Notes: generated by a model not told the origin, from the letters alone. 12,714 nt of DNA from Kiritimatiellia bacterium (GCA_024405255.1 JAKSOY010000121.1:1-12714); one strand, 5' to 3'; shown: positions 1 to 8,447, counted from the stretch's first letter. Made by a program: numbers and translations.

Positions 1-102
1 GGCTTGGCGGCCGGCGCAGGAGCCGGGGTCGCAGGCTTCGCGGCCGGAGCCGGGGTTGCGGGCTTGGCAGCCGGCGCAGGAGTCGCCGGAGCCGGGACCT
101 GA
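1..102 (-). repeat. In-frame Ala/Pro-rich tandem repeat in the secG tail
   Basis: Imperfect GC-rich units of about 27-33 bases repeat here. Plus-strand copies start at about 1, 34 and 61 with ggcttggcggccgg-type sequence. All keep the reading frame of secG and encode PAPAAKPAT-like units. The array continues past the left edge. Such arrays often vary in copy number between strains by slippage. Confidence 0.75.
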
Positions 103-404
103 GGGAGCGCGGCCTTCTGCTGCTGAACAGGAGCCGGGACCTTTTCATTCGCCATCAGCGAACCCGAATGGACCGTCGACGTCAGACGCGCCAAAACGAG
201 CGTGTTCACGAGGAAGATCGCACCCAGCCAAATCGTCGCCTTGATCAGCACATTGCCGGCATCCGCGCCGAACACCGCTTCGCCCATGCCGCCCGCAAGG
301 CCGCCCAGACCGCCTTCTTTCGGCTTCTGCAGCATCACCACACCGGCCAGCAGCAGGCACACGATCACTTCAATCACGTAGAGGAGAGGAATCACGATAC
401 TCAT
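1..404 (-). CDS. secG: Preprotein translocase subunit SecG (partial, runs off the left edge)
   Basis: SecG is the small accessory subunit of the SecYEG channel in the inner membrane and assists SecA-driven protein export. The visible 134 residues begin MSIVIPLLYVIEVIVC. There is a first membrane helix at about 3-25, the family loop LQKPKEGGLGGLAGGMGEAVFG at about 25-46 (glycine-rich followed by a Phe-Gly), and a second helix at about 52-73. This is the normal SecG layout. After about residue 90 comes an Ala/Pro/Lys-rich tail of repeated PAPAAKPAT units that has no stop codon before the window edge, so the protein is longer than an ordinary SecG of about 70-120 residues. The ATG at 404 is preceded by AAAAGG at a suitable distance. 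It lies 45 bases after hisI and probably shares its transcript. The identification rests on the two helices and the loop; the tail is not family-diagnostic. Confidence 0.88.
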   Translation of the reverse strand, partial: MSIVIPLLYVIEVIVCLLLAGVVMLQKPKEGGLGGLAGGMGEAVFGADAGNVLIKATIWLGAIFLVNTLVLARLTSTVHSGSLMANEKVPAPVQQQKAALPQVPAPATPAPAAKPATPAPAAKPATPAPAPAAK

Positions 405-449
405 TCTTTGTTACCTTTTCTTTTGACACTTGTTAAAACAAACTCGCAC

Positions 450-896
450 TCAGGGATCGACGAACGTCAACTTGAGCGTTTCAAAATCGATCTTGCGGTA
501 GTAGCAGTTCCGCGGCGCACCCGACTGGTTCTTCGTATGGCAGATGCCGCCACGGCACGGACGCACGATGTAGAGGAGCGAATTCTGCTCGCAATTGACA
601 TACGCCTCAAGAAGGTCGAACGTCTCGCCGCTCGTCTCGCCCTTGAACCACAACTTGTTGCGGCTCGTCGACCACAGAATCAGCTTTCGCTTCGCAAAGG
701 ACTCCTTCATCGCGAACTCGTTCGTGTACGCGACGAGAATGACTTCCTTCGTGTCCGCGTTCTGCACGGCCACGGGAATGACACCCGGATCACACGCCGC
801 CGAACCGGCCGCGCGCGTTTCGGCAACCTGCTTGCCGACTTTTTCGAGCTTCGTAAAATCGAGACGGAGCTCACTTGTCTCTTCTAATTCGCCCAT
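450..896 (-). CDS. hisI: Phosphoribosyl-AMP cyclohydrolase (HisI), variant metal site
   Basis: HisI opens the adenine ring of phosphoribosyl-AMP in the third step of histidine synthesis, in the cytoplasm, as a zinc-dependent dimer. The 148-residue protein shows the family core: LWSTSRNKLWFKGETSG at about 74-90, VNCEQNSL at 100-107 and GGICHT at 116-121, followed by Cys131 in NCYYR. The three zinc-binding cysteines correspond to Cys102, Cys119 and Cys131. Two things differ from textbook HisI. The Mg-binding aspartates of the DCDxD motif read N-C-E-Q-N, and the last two cysteines are 12 residues apart instead of about 7. There is no HisE domain. The first 35 residues form a short family-atypical extension. 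The ATG at 896 has no Shine-Dalgarno but lies just downstream of a strong -10 box. secG follows 45 bases later. Confidence 0.9.
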   Translation of the reverse strand: MGELEETSELRLDFTKLEKVGKQVAETRAAGSAACDPGVIPVAVQNADTKEVILVAYTNEFAMKESFAKRKLILWSTSRNKLWFKGETSGETFDLLEAYVNCEQNSLLYIVRPCRGGICHTKNQSGAPRNCYYRKIDFETLKLTFVDP

Positions 897-906
897 AGGA
901 ATTTGT

Positions 907-935
907 ATTATACCAAAAAATCGGATACTTGTGAA
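907..935 (-). promoter_or_regulatory. Promoter of hisI, extended -10, near-leaderless
   Basis: On the minus strand TTCACA (930-935) and TATAAT (907-912) are separated by exactly 17 bases, and the -10 box is preceded by TGG, giving an extended -10. The predicted start of transcription lies only a few bases before the hisI ATG at 896, so the mRNA would have almost no leader, in keeping with the absence of a ribosome binding site. Confidence 0.75.
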
Positions 936-968
936 CCGAGATTTTCGGACTGCCTCGCTTTTCGCTCG

Positions 969-3900
969 TCATCGGATCAGGAACTGGAACCCCTGCTTCG
1001 TCCAGTCGATCCAGACGAGCGCGAAGTTACGGGCCACACAAGCCCCCGATGCATTATACGCAACGAACGAAATGCAATTCGGCTCCCCGACCTTCGCCGT
1101 CAGGCGGGACATCGGAACACGCAGCGAGATCTTGCCGTTCACCACCGTCAGCGGCTGTTCGCACACTTTAATCGCATTCGCGTACACGCCGACTTTCACG
1201 ACCTGCGCATTCCCCACGGCGACATCGAGCTTCAACGGTTCGTTCTGCGGCACGAGTCCCGACGGCGCATTGAGGAAGCGGATCGGCAGACTCTGCGCGT
1301 CCGGCGTGTAGGGGTGGGCCGACGGCGTCGTACGCGTTCCCGCCTTAAGGGACGCCATCAGCGTCGGCACATCCACGAACTGCTGATCCATCCACGCAAG
1401 GCGCGTCTTGAAAAACGCCTTGAGGCCGGGATGGCTGCCCTTTCCGTAGATACCGCCGTAATAACCATAGTGATGCCGCCACTTCGCATCGTTCACTTCG
1501 GCCGGAATCCGCAGCTGTTCGTAATACTGGTCGATGAGACCGCCGTCCTTGACGATCTCCTCGAATGCGGCACGCGCGGCCGGATAGCGCGTCCAGAGAA
1601 GCGTGCAGAACCACGGATCGTCCGCCCATTCCTTAAAAGCGTTCGCCCTGTGGTAGTTCACGAGCCACGCCGTCGGATTGTAGGTCATCTGATAGTTGCC
1701 CACGCCGTAGTCGAAATCCCAGACCGGACCATACTTCAGCGGTCCGCCGATGTCCTTGTACGCAAAGACGCTACGATAGCGCCCGTCGTCATTGCCGAAC
1801 ATCTCAAACACGAGGAAATACGACACGAGCGATTCGACATCGCAGATTTCCGCATACGACTCCCCGCCCTCATAACCGTCGACGGATGTCACGGCATTGC
1901 CATAATGCTGCAGGTAGTCCACGCACCAGTCGTGAACCCGCGTGCTCGTCACCATCCCTTCCGCGCCCTTGAACTGCGTCGGCAGCAGGAACGTCGGCGA
2001 CGCATTCTGCGGCGCGTACACGTTGAACCAAACCACTTCGCCATGCCATTCATCGTATTCGAACTGGAAAAGGTAGCCGCCGGAAATGTCGTTGGTGATG
2101 GACGCGAAGTTCGGCACGGACGCTCCGAGATCGTAGGTTTTGTTCGTGTAGACGACCGTTCCCGTGTCGAGCCAGCGGAAGTCGTCCGTCATCGCCGACT
2201 CGAGCGCCTTCTTGTCCTCTTTGGCGAAACCTTCTGCCGCAGCCAGCGCATCCGCCGTTTCCTCGGCGACATTCTCCCAGTCGTACACAGCCACACGGTC
2301 CTTGGCGACACGCACGTGTTCGCAGAGAAGGTAGAGTCCCTGCCACTCGCCGTTGAGTACGCATTCGACCCAGGAGGACTTCATTCCAAGCGAACCGATC
2401 TCATTCGCGAAATCATACGCGAGCTTGTTGCGCAGGTTCGTCTCGTCGTAGTAGTTCGCCAAGAGCGTCCAATGCTTGGACTTCGGGATGTCGAACATCT
2501 TCGCCTTTTCGTCGAGTTTCAGCTTCCACGGTTTCTTCGGCTCCTTCGCCGTCGAATTGCCACGCACATTGATCGTCACAATGCCGTCATAGAAGCTCTT
2601 CCATTCGTCATTGCCCTGCACGAAGAGCCAGCCGTCGTGCTTTTCCTTGTTTTGCGAAGGCGTCTGTCCGTCGTCGGTCGTGAGATAGAAGACTGGCAGC
2701 GGCGAGACGAAGAACTCTTTCGTCAACAACTCGCCGTCCGCATCCGAGACGACGCACTTGATCCAATGTTCGTAGTCGGTGGCCTGCGGCGTCCAGGACA
2801 TCTCCGTCGAGACGGCGACATAGTCTTTCTTCGCCGCCGTCGCCGCACGCGACCACTGCACCCGCACGGACACGGTATTCCCGAAGAACGACAGCGGTTC
2901 GACGGTCAGCGCCGTTCCGACGCGAACACGGTTCACCTTCAATTTCGCGCTTGGGCGCACCACCCCCGCGAGCCGCTCGAGACCACCCTGCGCATCGAGA
3001 CGCGCGAGGAGATTGTGGATCCACGCCCCCGACGTTCCGCCTGTTATCTGCACGGTTCCTCGCACTTGCACAAGATCGCCCGCCGCCGGTATGCGGTCCT
3101 CGGACCAGTTGGCGGCGTCGTTCCAGTCGCCCGTCGCACCGCCGATCCATTGCCGCGCACCCGTCACCGGCACGTCCACATCCAGCGCCGACGGTACGAT
3201 GTCCGCACCCGCCGGCAGGTCAAGGATCAATTCGCCCGTTCCGTCCAGCCGATTGGTCACATTGCCCGCGACAAACGCAGACGTTCCGACATTTCCATAG
3301 AACCGGTCGCCCTGCGCGCGGTCGATCAATCCGACCTGTCCATCCGACGTGCGGCGCACCGGCACGAAGTCCCGCACGAGCGTCCCGTTGTCGAATATCT
3401 GGCAGGCATGGAAGGTCACATTGTTACCCGACTTGAACCGATAATCGGGATTCTTGCCCTGATGATTGGCAAAGAGATAGAGCGTATGCAGGCAGGTGAA
3501 CGTCGACGCGGTTCGTGTCGTCCACACGTTCGTCACACCGCTTCCATACGCACTGTAGCGGAATGCGCCCCCCGCAAGTTCAATCCAGTAGCGTGACCCT
3601 GTAGGCAGCACGGTCAACCCCTGCGCGCTCTTATACGTTCCCGAATCCGCATTCCAGCCGACATACACGCCGCTTCCGTCATTGCAAAGCGAATAGGCCT
3701 TCTCCTTCCACCACTCGCTGCCGTCGCCACCTGCGCCGAACCAGTTCTCAAGCGAACCGCCCACCGTGAGGTCCATCCATGTGCGCGTGAGGTTGTTCGG
3801 CGTAAAGCCCGTGTCGATGAACGCCCCCTTCGGCGCGCGCAAAGACGCCAGCCATTCGTATTCGGGGCTGTCGGCAATCGTCCCGGTCCCCACCAGCGAC

Positions 3901-5354
3901 GAGAGAAAAAGCTTGTGACCGTTCAGACGAAGCGTCCCCGTGATGTTCACCCGCGCGCCGAGTCCGCGCCAATCGCTGTCGCCCGCGAGCTCGGACGGCA
4001 ACACCAGCTCCCAACACGTGAAGGACGCATTGTTCGTACAGTTGAAAACGCGATCGGACGGCAAATGGACGGTCGTCGCTTCCGTGGGGATGGCCGCGAT
4101 CGCCTCGCCGAACAGGTTTGTACACACCCAGTTCGCGGGTTGGGTGAGATCGCCGTCACCGCGCGCATTGGTCCAATACGCGACAACAGGAGTGGTCGCG
4201 GAAATCGGCGGCGACATCATCATCAGCTGTCCCTCATGAACCTCGAGGAACGCCGGGAAATCGACATTGAGCTTGAATTTCGCCGCATCGTCGGCCGACA
4301 GTCCGCCCCCGAGAAGCGGGAAGCCGCCGTCCGTCACAAGTCGCGTCAGGCCGACAGCCGCCCCGTCCAGCACGATCGGATTTTCCGCCGACGCATCCTC
4401 CAGCTGGATCGTCGTCGCCGTCAGGCTGTCACACCCGGTCGACGTGACATCGAACGCCACGTGCACACCGCCCTTCAACGTCAACGCACCGTCCACAGTG
4501 CGCGCGGTGGCGACACCGTCCTGCACGCTGAAGGTCCCCTTCGCAAGAGTCAGCGGGATCGCATACTGCGTGACAGAACACGCGTCGAGCTGTCCTCCGC
4601 CGACCTTCTCGGCGGACACATAGTCGTTGAGCATCGAAGGTTCAAGCTTTCCGTCATGAATGCACAACGTACTTTCGCGCGTCGTGTAGGCGATGCCGTC
4701 CCATGTCACATTCGGGGTACCGCTCTTCGCGATGAACGCGCGTCCGTTATCGAGGTCGCAGAGGCCGATCGTGCCGTCGCTTCGGCGGGCCGGACGCAAA
4801 TCCTTCACACGCGTACCGTGGTCGAACAGCTGCATCGAGTGGAAAATGATGGTTTCCTGTTCGTTCCGTTGAAACATCGTCCCCTTGCGGTTCTGGGCGA
4901 AAAGGTAAAGCGGATAGTTCAGCTTGAACGTGTAGCCCGAAATCGTCCTTTTCACCACGCCGTCAAGACGATAGACGCCCGCATCAAGTTCCATCGTGTG
5001 GAGCCCGGCGGGAACGGGCGCCCTATCCGTGCCCGAACCGCTATTGCCGAACCCCACGTAGACCCCGCCGCCGTCATTACCCAGCGCAAATGCCTGGTTG
5101 TTCCAGTCCGTGTTCCACGCGCCAAACCAGTATTCGACGTTCTTCTGCACGTCGATCGTCACGCACACGCGCGAATTCTGATCGGGATAGAATCCCGTAT
5201 TGAAATAGGCCCCGCGCGGCGCAATAAGGCGGGTCAGACACACCGTCTCATCGTCCAAGCCCGTATCCGGATTATCCGCGAGACTCTCTGCGGCAACCGA
5301 CAGCACGAGGCCGAGCACGCCGAGAGCTAGGCACTTTCGGGTACACAGACGCAT
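969..5354 (-). CDS. Large secreted CotH-kinase-family protein with duplicated LamG-like modules
   Basis: This 1461-residue protein has a signal peptide (basic MRLCTRKC, hydrophobic core to about 22, likely cleavage near SLA-DNP). Two copies of a jelly-roll, LamG-like module follow at about 38-220 and 498-700. They share APRGAYFNTGF/APKGAFIDTGF, WFGA, NDGxGVYVG, LYLFA and FDxGTxVxD motifs. Between and after them are beta-rich stretches, including a GDWNDAANW motif at about 740. The CotH domain spans about 885-1330 (RGNSTAKEPKKPWKLKLD, DETNLRNKLAYDFANE, GEWQGLYLLCEHV, FGNDDGRYRS, YGPVWDFDYGVGN). CotH kinases are atypical protein kinases best known from spore-coat CotH; secreted relatives occur with carbohydrate-binding folds. 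The last 100 residues look like an Ig/CBM-like domain. The ATG overlaps the stop of the transporter gene (TAATG) and only a distant AAGGG is visible, so translation is probably coupled. Target unknown. Confidence 0.85.
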   Translation of the reverse strand: MRLCTRKCLALGVLGLVLSVAAESLADNPDTGLDDETVCLTRLIAPRGAYFNTGFYPDQNSRVCVTIDVQKNVEYWFGAWNTDWNNQAFALGNDGGGVYVGFGNSGSGTDRAPVPAGLHTMELDAGVYRLDGVVKRTISGYTFKLNYPLYLFAQNRKGTMFQRNEQETIIFHSMQLFDHGTRVKDLRPARRSDGTIGLCDLDNGRAFIAKSGTPNVTWDGIAYTTRESTLCIHDGKLEPSMLNDYVSAEKVGGGQLDACSVTQYAIPLTLAKGTFSVQDGVATARTVDGALTLKGGVHVAFDVTSTGCDSLTATTIQLEDASAENPIVLDGAAVGLTRLVTDGGFPLLGGGLSADDAAKFKLNVDFPAFLEVHEGQLMMMSPPISATTPVVAYWTNARGDGDLTQPANWVCTNLFGEAIAAIPTEATTVHLPSDRVFNCTNNASFTCWELVLPSELAGDSDWRGLGARVNITGTLRLNGHKLFLSSLVGTGTIADSPEYEWLASLRAPKGAFIDTGFTPNNLTRTWMDLTVGGSLENWFGAGGDGSEWWKEKAYSLCNDGSGVYVGWNADSGTYKSAQGLTVLPTGSRYWIELAGGAFRYSAYGSGVTNVWTTRTASTFTCLHTLYLFANHQGKNPDYRFKSGNNVTFHACQIFDNGTLVRDFVPVRRTSDGQVGLIDRAQGDRFYGNVGTSAFVAGNVTNRLDGTGELILDLPAGADIVPSALDVDVPVTGARQWIGGATGDWNDAANWSEDRIPAAGDLVQVRGTVQITGGTSGAWIHNLLARLDAQGGLERLAGVVRPSAKLKVNRVRVGTALTVEPLSFFGNTVSVRVQWSRAATAAKKDYVAVSTEMSWTPQATDYEHWIKCVVSDADGELLTKEFFVSPLPVFYLTTDDGQTPSQNKEKHDGWLFVQGNDEWKSFYDGIVTINVRGNSTAKEPKKPWKLKLDEKAKMFDIPKSKHWTLLANYYDETNLRNKLAYDFANEIGSLGMKSSWVECVLNGEWQGLYLLCEHVRVAKDRVAVYDWENVAEETADALAAAEGFAKEDKKALESAMTDDFRWLDTGTVVYTNKTYDLGASVPNFASITNDISGGYLFQFEYDEWHGEVVWFNVYAPQNASPTFLLPTQFKGAEGMVTSTRVHDWCVDYLQHYGNAVTSVDGYEGGESYAEICDVESLVSYFLVFEMFGNDDGRYRSVFAYKDIGGPLKYGPVWDFDYGVGNYQMTYNPTAWLVNYHRANAFKEWADDPWFCTLLWTRYPAARAAFEEIVKDGGLIDQYYEQLRIPAEVNDAKWRHHYGYYGGIYGKGSHPGLKAFFKTRLAWMDQQFVDVPTLMASLKAGTRTTPSAHPYTPDAQSLPIRFLNAPSGLVPQNEPLKLDVAVGNAQVVKVGVYANAIKVCEQPLTVVNGKISLRVPMSRLTAKVGEPNCISFVAYNASGACVARNFALVWIDWTKQGFQFLIR

Positions 5355-6577
5355 TAGTCGAGTTCTTTCCCTTTCGTCTCATGTAAAAAGACGGCACAAA
5401 TGGCAAAACCGAAGAGGCAGATGGCGCCGTAGATCCAGAACGTCACGTCGAGTCCGTACTTGGCCTTGATCGGCGGGAACGTCAATTCAAGACTGAAGCA
5501 ACTGACCCAGAGCACGGCCACGGCGATGGACATTGCAATGCCGCGCACCTTGATCGGGAAGAGTTCGGAAAGGACGACCCACACCACCGGCCCCAAAGTC
5601 AGGGCGAAGCAGGCAATGGCCGCCATCACCAGCACCAGCACGCCCACACCCGTCAAGCCCCTGTTATAGCAGAGGCCCAACGCGGCATAGATGACCGCGA
5701 GACCGCCACAGCCGAACAACATCAGCGGGCGGCGGCCCACTTTGTCCACCAGACTCATCGCGAGAATCGTGAACACGATGTTGACCGCGCCGCCGATCAC
5801 CTGGTTGAACATGGTGCTCGACACATTGAATCCCGCCGACTTGAAGACGACTTCCGCATAGTTGAACACGATGTTGATGGCACACCACTGCTGCAGGATC
5901 GCCAGGAAGATGCCCAGCGCCACCGCGCCCCAGACGCCCGTCCAGCGGCCTTCCACGACTTCCGTCGTACGGATCCCCTGCTCCTTGCGCGCCAGCCACA
6001 GGGGACTTTCCGGGATGAACCGTGTGAGAATGAAGAACACGAGCGCCGGTACGAATGCGACGCCGAACATCACGCGCCAGTTCAACGAGGTATCCGGCAC
6101 CGTCTTGTAGATGACCCAGTTGATGAACTGCGCCAGACAGATGCCGAGGACGATCGTAAACTGGTTGAGCGCCACCATCTTCCCGCGCTGATCGGCCGGC
6201 GACATCTCCGCAATGTAGAGCGGCGACGCGTTGGACGCAATGCCGATGCCGACACCGCCGAGGATGCGAGCCCCCACGAATCCCCAGAAGGACGTCGTAA
6301 ACGCCGTCAGGATCGCGTAGACCATAAAGAAGATCGAGGCCAGCACGAGCGACGGACGCCGTCCGAGCCGATCCGGCACCCACATGAAACCGACGGCGCC
6401 CAGGATGCACCCGAGCACGGCCGACGACATCGCGAAACCGGACGCCCAGGCATTATTCTGAATGCCCAGGTAGGCCTCGTAGAATTCCTTCGCACCGGCT
6501 GCCACGACGAAGTCATAGCCGAAGAGGAGTCCGCCCAGCGCCGCGACGATGCACGGGAACAACAGGTTCTTATTCAT
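5354..6577 (-). CDS. Sugar porter (MFS superfamily, XylE/GLUT type) with shortened central loop
   Basis: This inner-membrane carrier probably moves a sugar or polyol with protons. Sugar-porter signatures are in order, counted from an ATG three bases upstream: GYD near 21, DRLGRRP at 70-76, Q140 in NQFTIVLG, PESPLWL at 190-196, LQQWCAIN at 229-236, DKVGRRP at 279-285, GPVVWVVLSELFP at 330-342 and ETKGKE at the C-terminus. Q140, Q230/Q231, N236 and W334 correspond to sugar-contact residues of XylE. At 408 residues it is well below the usual 460-490. The missing part is mainly the cytoplasmic loop after PESPLWL, where only about 20 residues separate this motif from helix 7. Two ATGs lie in a row (6580 and 6577). 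AAGGA is 7 bases before the second, which is preferred. The gene lies 24 bases after the URO-D gene and overlaps the CotH gene by one base. The substrate cannot be read from sequence. Confidence 0.87.
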   Translation of the reverse strand: MNKNLLFPCIVAALGGLLFGYDFVVAAGAKEFYEAYLGIQNNAWASGFAMSSAVLGCILGAVGFMWVPDRLGRRPSLVLASIFFMVYAILTAFTTSFWGFVGARILGGVGIGIASNASPLYIAEMSPADQRGKMVALNQFTIVLGICLAQFINWVIYKTVPDTSLNWRVMFGVAFVPALVFFILTRFIPESPLWLARKEQGIRTTEVVEGRWTGVWGAVALGIFLAILQQWCAINIVFNYAEVVFKSAGFNVSSTMFNQVIGGAVNIVFTILAMSLVDKVGRRPLMLFGCGGLAVIYAALGLCYNRGLTGVGVLVLVMAAIACFALTLGPVVWVVLSELFPIKVRGIAMSIAVAVLWVSCFSLELTFPPIKAKYGLDVTFWIYGAICLFGFAICAVFLHETKGKELD

Positions 6578-6601
6578 CATCTGATCCTTTTCTGATTCTG
6601 C

Positions 6602-7864
6602 TTAGAACGTATGCGCACGCGCCGTCTCGAAGAGCGCGATGAGGTTCTCCGGCGGAACGCCCTGCTGCACATTGTGAATGGCCGCAAACATGTACCCGCC
6701 GTTGGGCGCAAAGGCATTCAGCACGTCCTTCACTTCGCGGCGGATTTCGTCCGGCGTCGCGCTCTGCAGCGTGTGCTGGGTGTCGACGCCACCGCCCCAG
6801 AAGGTCAGCTTGTCGCCGAACTTCGCCTTGAGTTCGCACGGATCCATATTCGCGGCGCTCGTCTGCACGGGATTGAGGATGTCGAATCCGGCGTCGATCA
6901 TGTGCGGAATCAGCGGCATGATCGAACCGCACGAATGGATAAACGTCTTCCACGTGGTATGTTCGTGGATCCAGTCGTTGAGACGGCGCAGGTACGGCTG
7001 GTAGAGCGTCTTGAATGCACGCGGCGAAACGAACGGACCGTTCTGCGCGCCGAAGTCCGTCCCGCTCACGACCACGGCCGACGGCAGATTGCCCACGGCG
7101 GCAAAGAGGCGCTCGAGGTTCTTGAGGGCGATTTCGCACTGTCCTTCGAACACGGCGTGAATGTAGTCCTTGCGCACGACCGTGCTCATATACCACTCCT
7201 CGAGGTCGCGGATGCCCTTCGGATGCTTGAGTTGCGGCGCAGGCACGAAGGCGATGTCGCCGAAGGCCATGCCGGGGAGGTTCATGACAATCGCCTTGTC
7301 CGTTTCCCGGTAGGTCTTTTCCATCTGGGCCTTGAGCCAGGCGAGGTCCGTTTCGGAAACGGGCTGGAACTCCTCAAGGTTGTCCGCCGGGTTCAGATGG
7401 TCGTCGTCGATCGGATCCTGCCGCACGATGGCGTCGCAGTAGAAGCCGCCCTTCGGCATCTTGCCGCTCGGCGGCACACTCTTGTCGCCCTGCGGATACT
7501 GCAGCAGGCACCCGTCGGGAGAGGGGGCCGTATTGAATCCGCCCGGCACCAGGACGGGCGTACCGTCGAAGGTGGTCCAGGGTTTCCAGTCCTCGTTCTT
7601 GTAGCCGAAGAGCGTATACGGAAGCGACACGTTCACCACGTCGCCGCCGACGGCCGCAAGAAGGTCGGGCTTGATCTCGCCCAGCATCTGGAACACGTCG
7701 ATGACCTTGACTGGCGTACCAGGCGGATCAAGCTGCAGCGCCTGCCGCAGTTTGTAGACCGTCGACACGTTCATACCCGTCAACACCGTACCGCCCAAGT
7801 CGATCGGCACTCGATCGGCCTGACGGTGGTTCAACGTTTCATTTACCAGTTCGCGTGATGTCAT
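6602..7864 (-). CDS. Uroporphyrinogen decarboxylase (URO-D) superfamily protein, MtaA/CmuA-like
   Basis: Members of this superfamily include haem-pathway HemE and zinc-dependent corrinoid methyltransferases (MtaA, CmuA). This one belongs with the latter-like paralogues: it lacks an obvious HemE N-terminal signature and carries FIHSCGS at about 308-314, the His-x-Cys pair expected of the zinc site. Other family blocks are RVPIDLGG near the N-terminus, DAGFDILNPVQ, FWGGGVDTQ and GGYMFAAIHNVQQGVPPEN. An ATG at 7882 would add MERISV, but AAGGA lies inside that extension, 8 bases before the ATG at 7864, so 7864 is chosen (420 residues). It is the first gene of a unit with a sugar porter and a CotH protein. 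This suggests a catabolic role such as demethylation or sugar-acid/polyol breakdown rather than haem synthesis, but that is inference. The substrate is unknown and no corrinoid protein is seen nearby. Confidence 0.85.
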   Translation of the reverse strand: MTSRELVNETLNHRQADRVPIDLGGTVLTGMNVSTVYKLRQALQLDPPGTPVKVIDVFQMLGEIKPDLLAAVGGDVVNVSLPYTLFGYKNEDWKPWTTFDGTPVLVPGGFNTAPSPDGCLLQYPQGDKSVPPSGKMPKGGFYCDAIVRQDPIDDDHLNPADNLEEFQPVSETDLAWLKAQMEKTYRETDKAIVMNLPGMAFGDIAFVPAPQLKHPKGIRDLEEWYMSTVVRKDYIHAVFEGQCEIALKNLERLFAAVGNLPSAVVVSGTDFGAQNGPFVSPRAFKTLYQPYLRRLNDWIHEHTTWKTFIHSCGSIMPLIPHMIDAGFDILNPVQTSAANMDPCELKAKFGDKLTFWGGGVDTQHTLQSATPDEIRREVKDVLNAFAPNGGYMFAAIHNVQQGVPPENLIALFETARAHTF

Positions 7865-7905
7865 AACAGAAATCCTTTCCATCTGCCCCTCAGCAGAATG
7901 TAACC

Positions 7906-7935
7906 ATTATAACACGAATCCCCCCTCGACATCAA
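7906..7935 (-). promoter_or_regulatory. Promoter of the URO-D / sugar porter / CotH unit
   Basis: Minus-strand TTGATG (7930-7935) and TATAAT (7906-7911) are 18 bases apart. The -35 box overlaps the stop codon of the upstream secreted-protein gene. The start codon at 7864 follows with a leader of about 35 bases that contains AAGGA. Confidence 0.7.
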
Positions 7936-8447
7936 CCCTTGCGAAGCTGGAGCTTCAGAAAGCGTCCCGCAAAGGAAACGACCAACGTCCAGTCTCGCAT
8001 ATCCGAACCCTGCTTCGCATCCCGATACGTAAACTCCGCCGTGAGACAATCCGTGGTGCCGATTTTACCCCGCACTTCGTTCTTTCGCGCCGATGCATTC
8101 GCAAGTACATCGGCCGACCGAATTTGAACCGCTTGAACGACATCAACCAGTTCCTTACGCACGTCTTCGCAAACTCCATCCGCATCTAGTTTCGCCCCGC
8201 TGCGTTTATAGAGATAGACCGTCAACAGGCGTTGTCCGTCCGTTCCCGCGCCCGATTTCTGAGATGTATAGAGAAAGGACTGATCATCCTTTCCATATAT
8301 CAACCGCCTCTGCATGCGCATTCCCGCGATCTCGTTCGGCAGCGACAGGTTGGTGCCGATGTCATCCCACCGTTCACACGGCTCCTGCTTGAACGCCGCC
8401 GCCATCAGCGAAAATGCCGCCATCAATACAAAGATCAGTTTCTTCAT
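7932..8447 (-). CDS. Small secreted protein of unknown function
   Basis: The 171-residue product starts MKKLIFVLMAAFSLMAAAF, a clear signal peptide, so it is probably periplasmic or surface-exposed. The frame is open further upstream to an ATG at 8507, but AAGGA lies 8 bases before the ATG at 8447, and only this start puts the signal sequence first. The mature part has a WDDIGTNLSLPNEIAGM stretch, alternating hydrophobic strands and three cysteines (in EPCERW, DGVCEDV and TDCLTAEF), and it ends LKLQLRKG. No family is recognised; a lipid- or cofactor-binding beta fold is possible but unproven. The next promoter downstream overlaps its stop codon, so it is probably a separate unit from the URO-D genes. 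Confidence 0.8.
   Translation of the reverse strand: MKKLIFVLMAAFSLMAAAFKQEPCERWDDIGTNLSLPNEIAGMRMQRRLIYGKDDQSFLYTSQKSGAGTDGQRLLTVYLYKRSGAKLDADGVCEDVRKELVDVVQAVQIRSADVLANASARKNEVRGKIGTTDCLTAEFTYRDAKQGSDMRDWTLVVSFAGRFLKLQLRKG

Noticed and set aside
903..3596. 897-residue open frame on the plus strand
   Set aside because: It is antisense to the CotH gene. The Arg/His-rich composition is typical of the shadow frame of a GC-rich gene and no domain is visible.
3915..5330. 471-residue open frame on the plus strand
   Set aside because: Same shadow effect opposite the N-terminal half of the CotH gene; low-complexity Arg-rich translation.
6611..7858. 415-residue open frame on the plus strand
   Set aside because: Antisense to the URO-D gene; no recognisable motifs.
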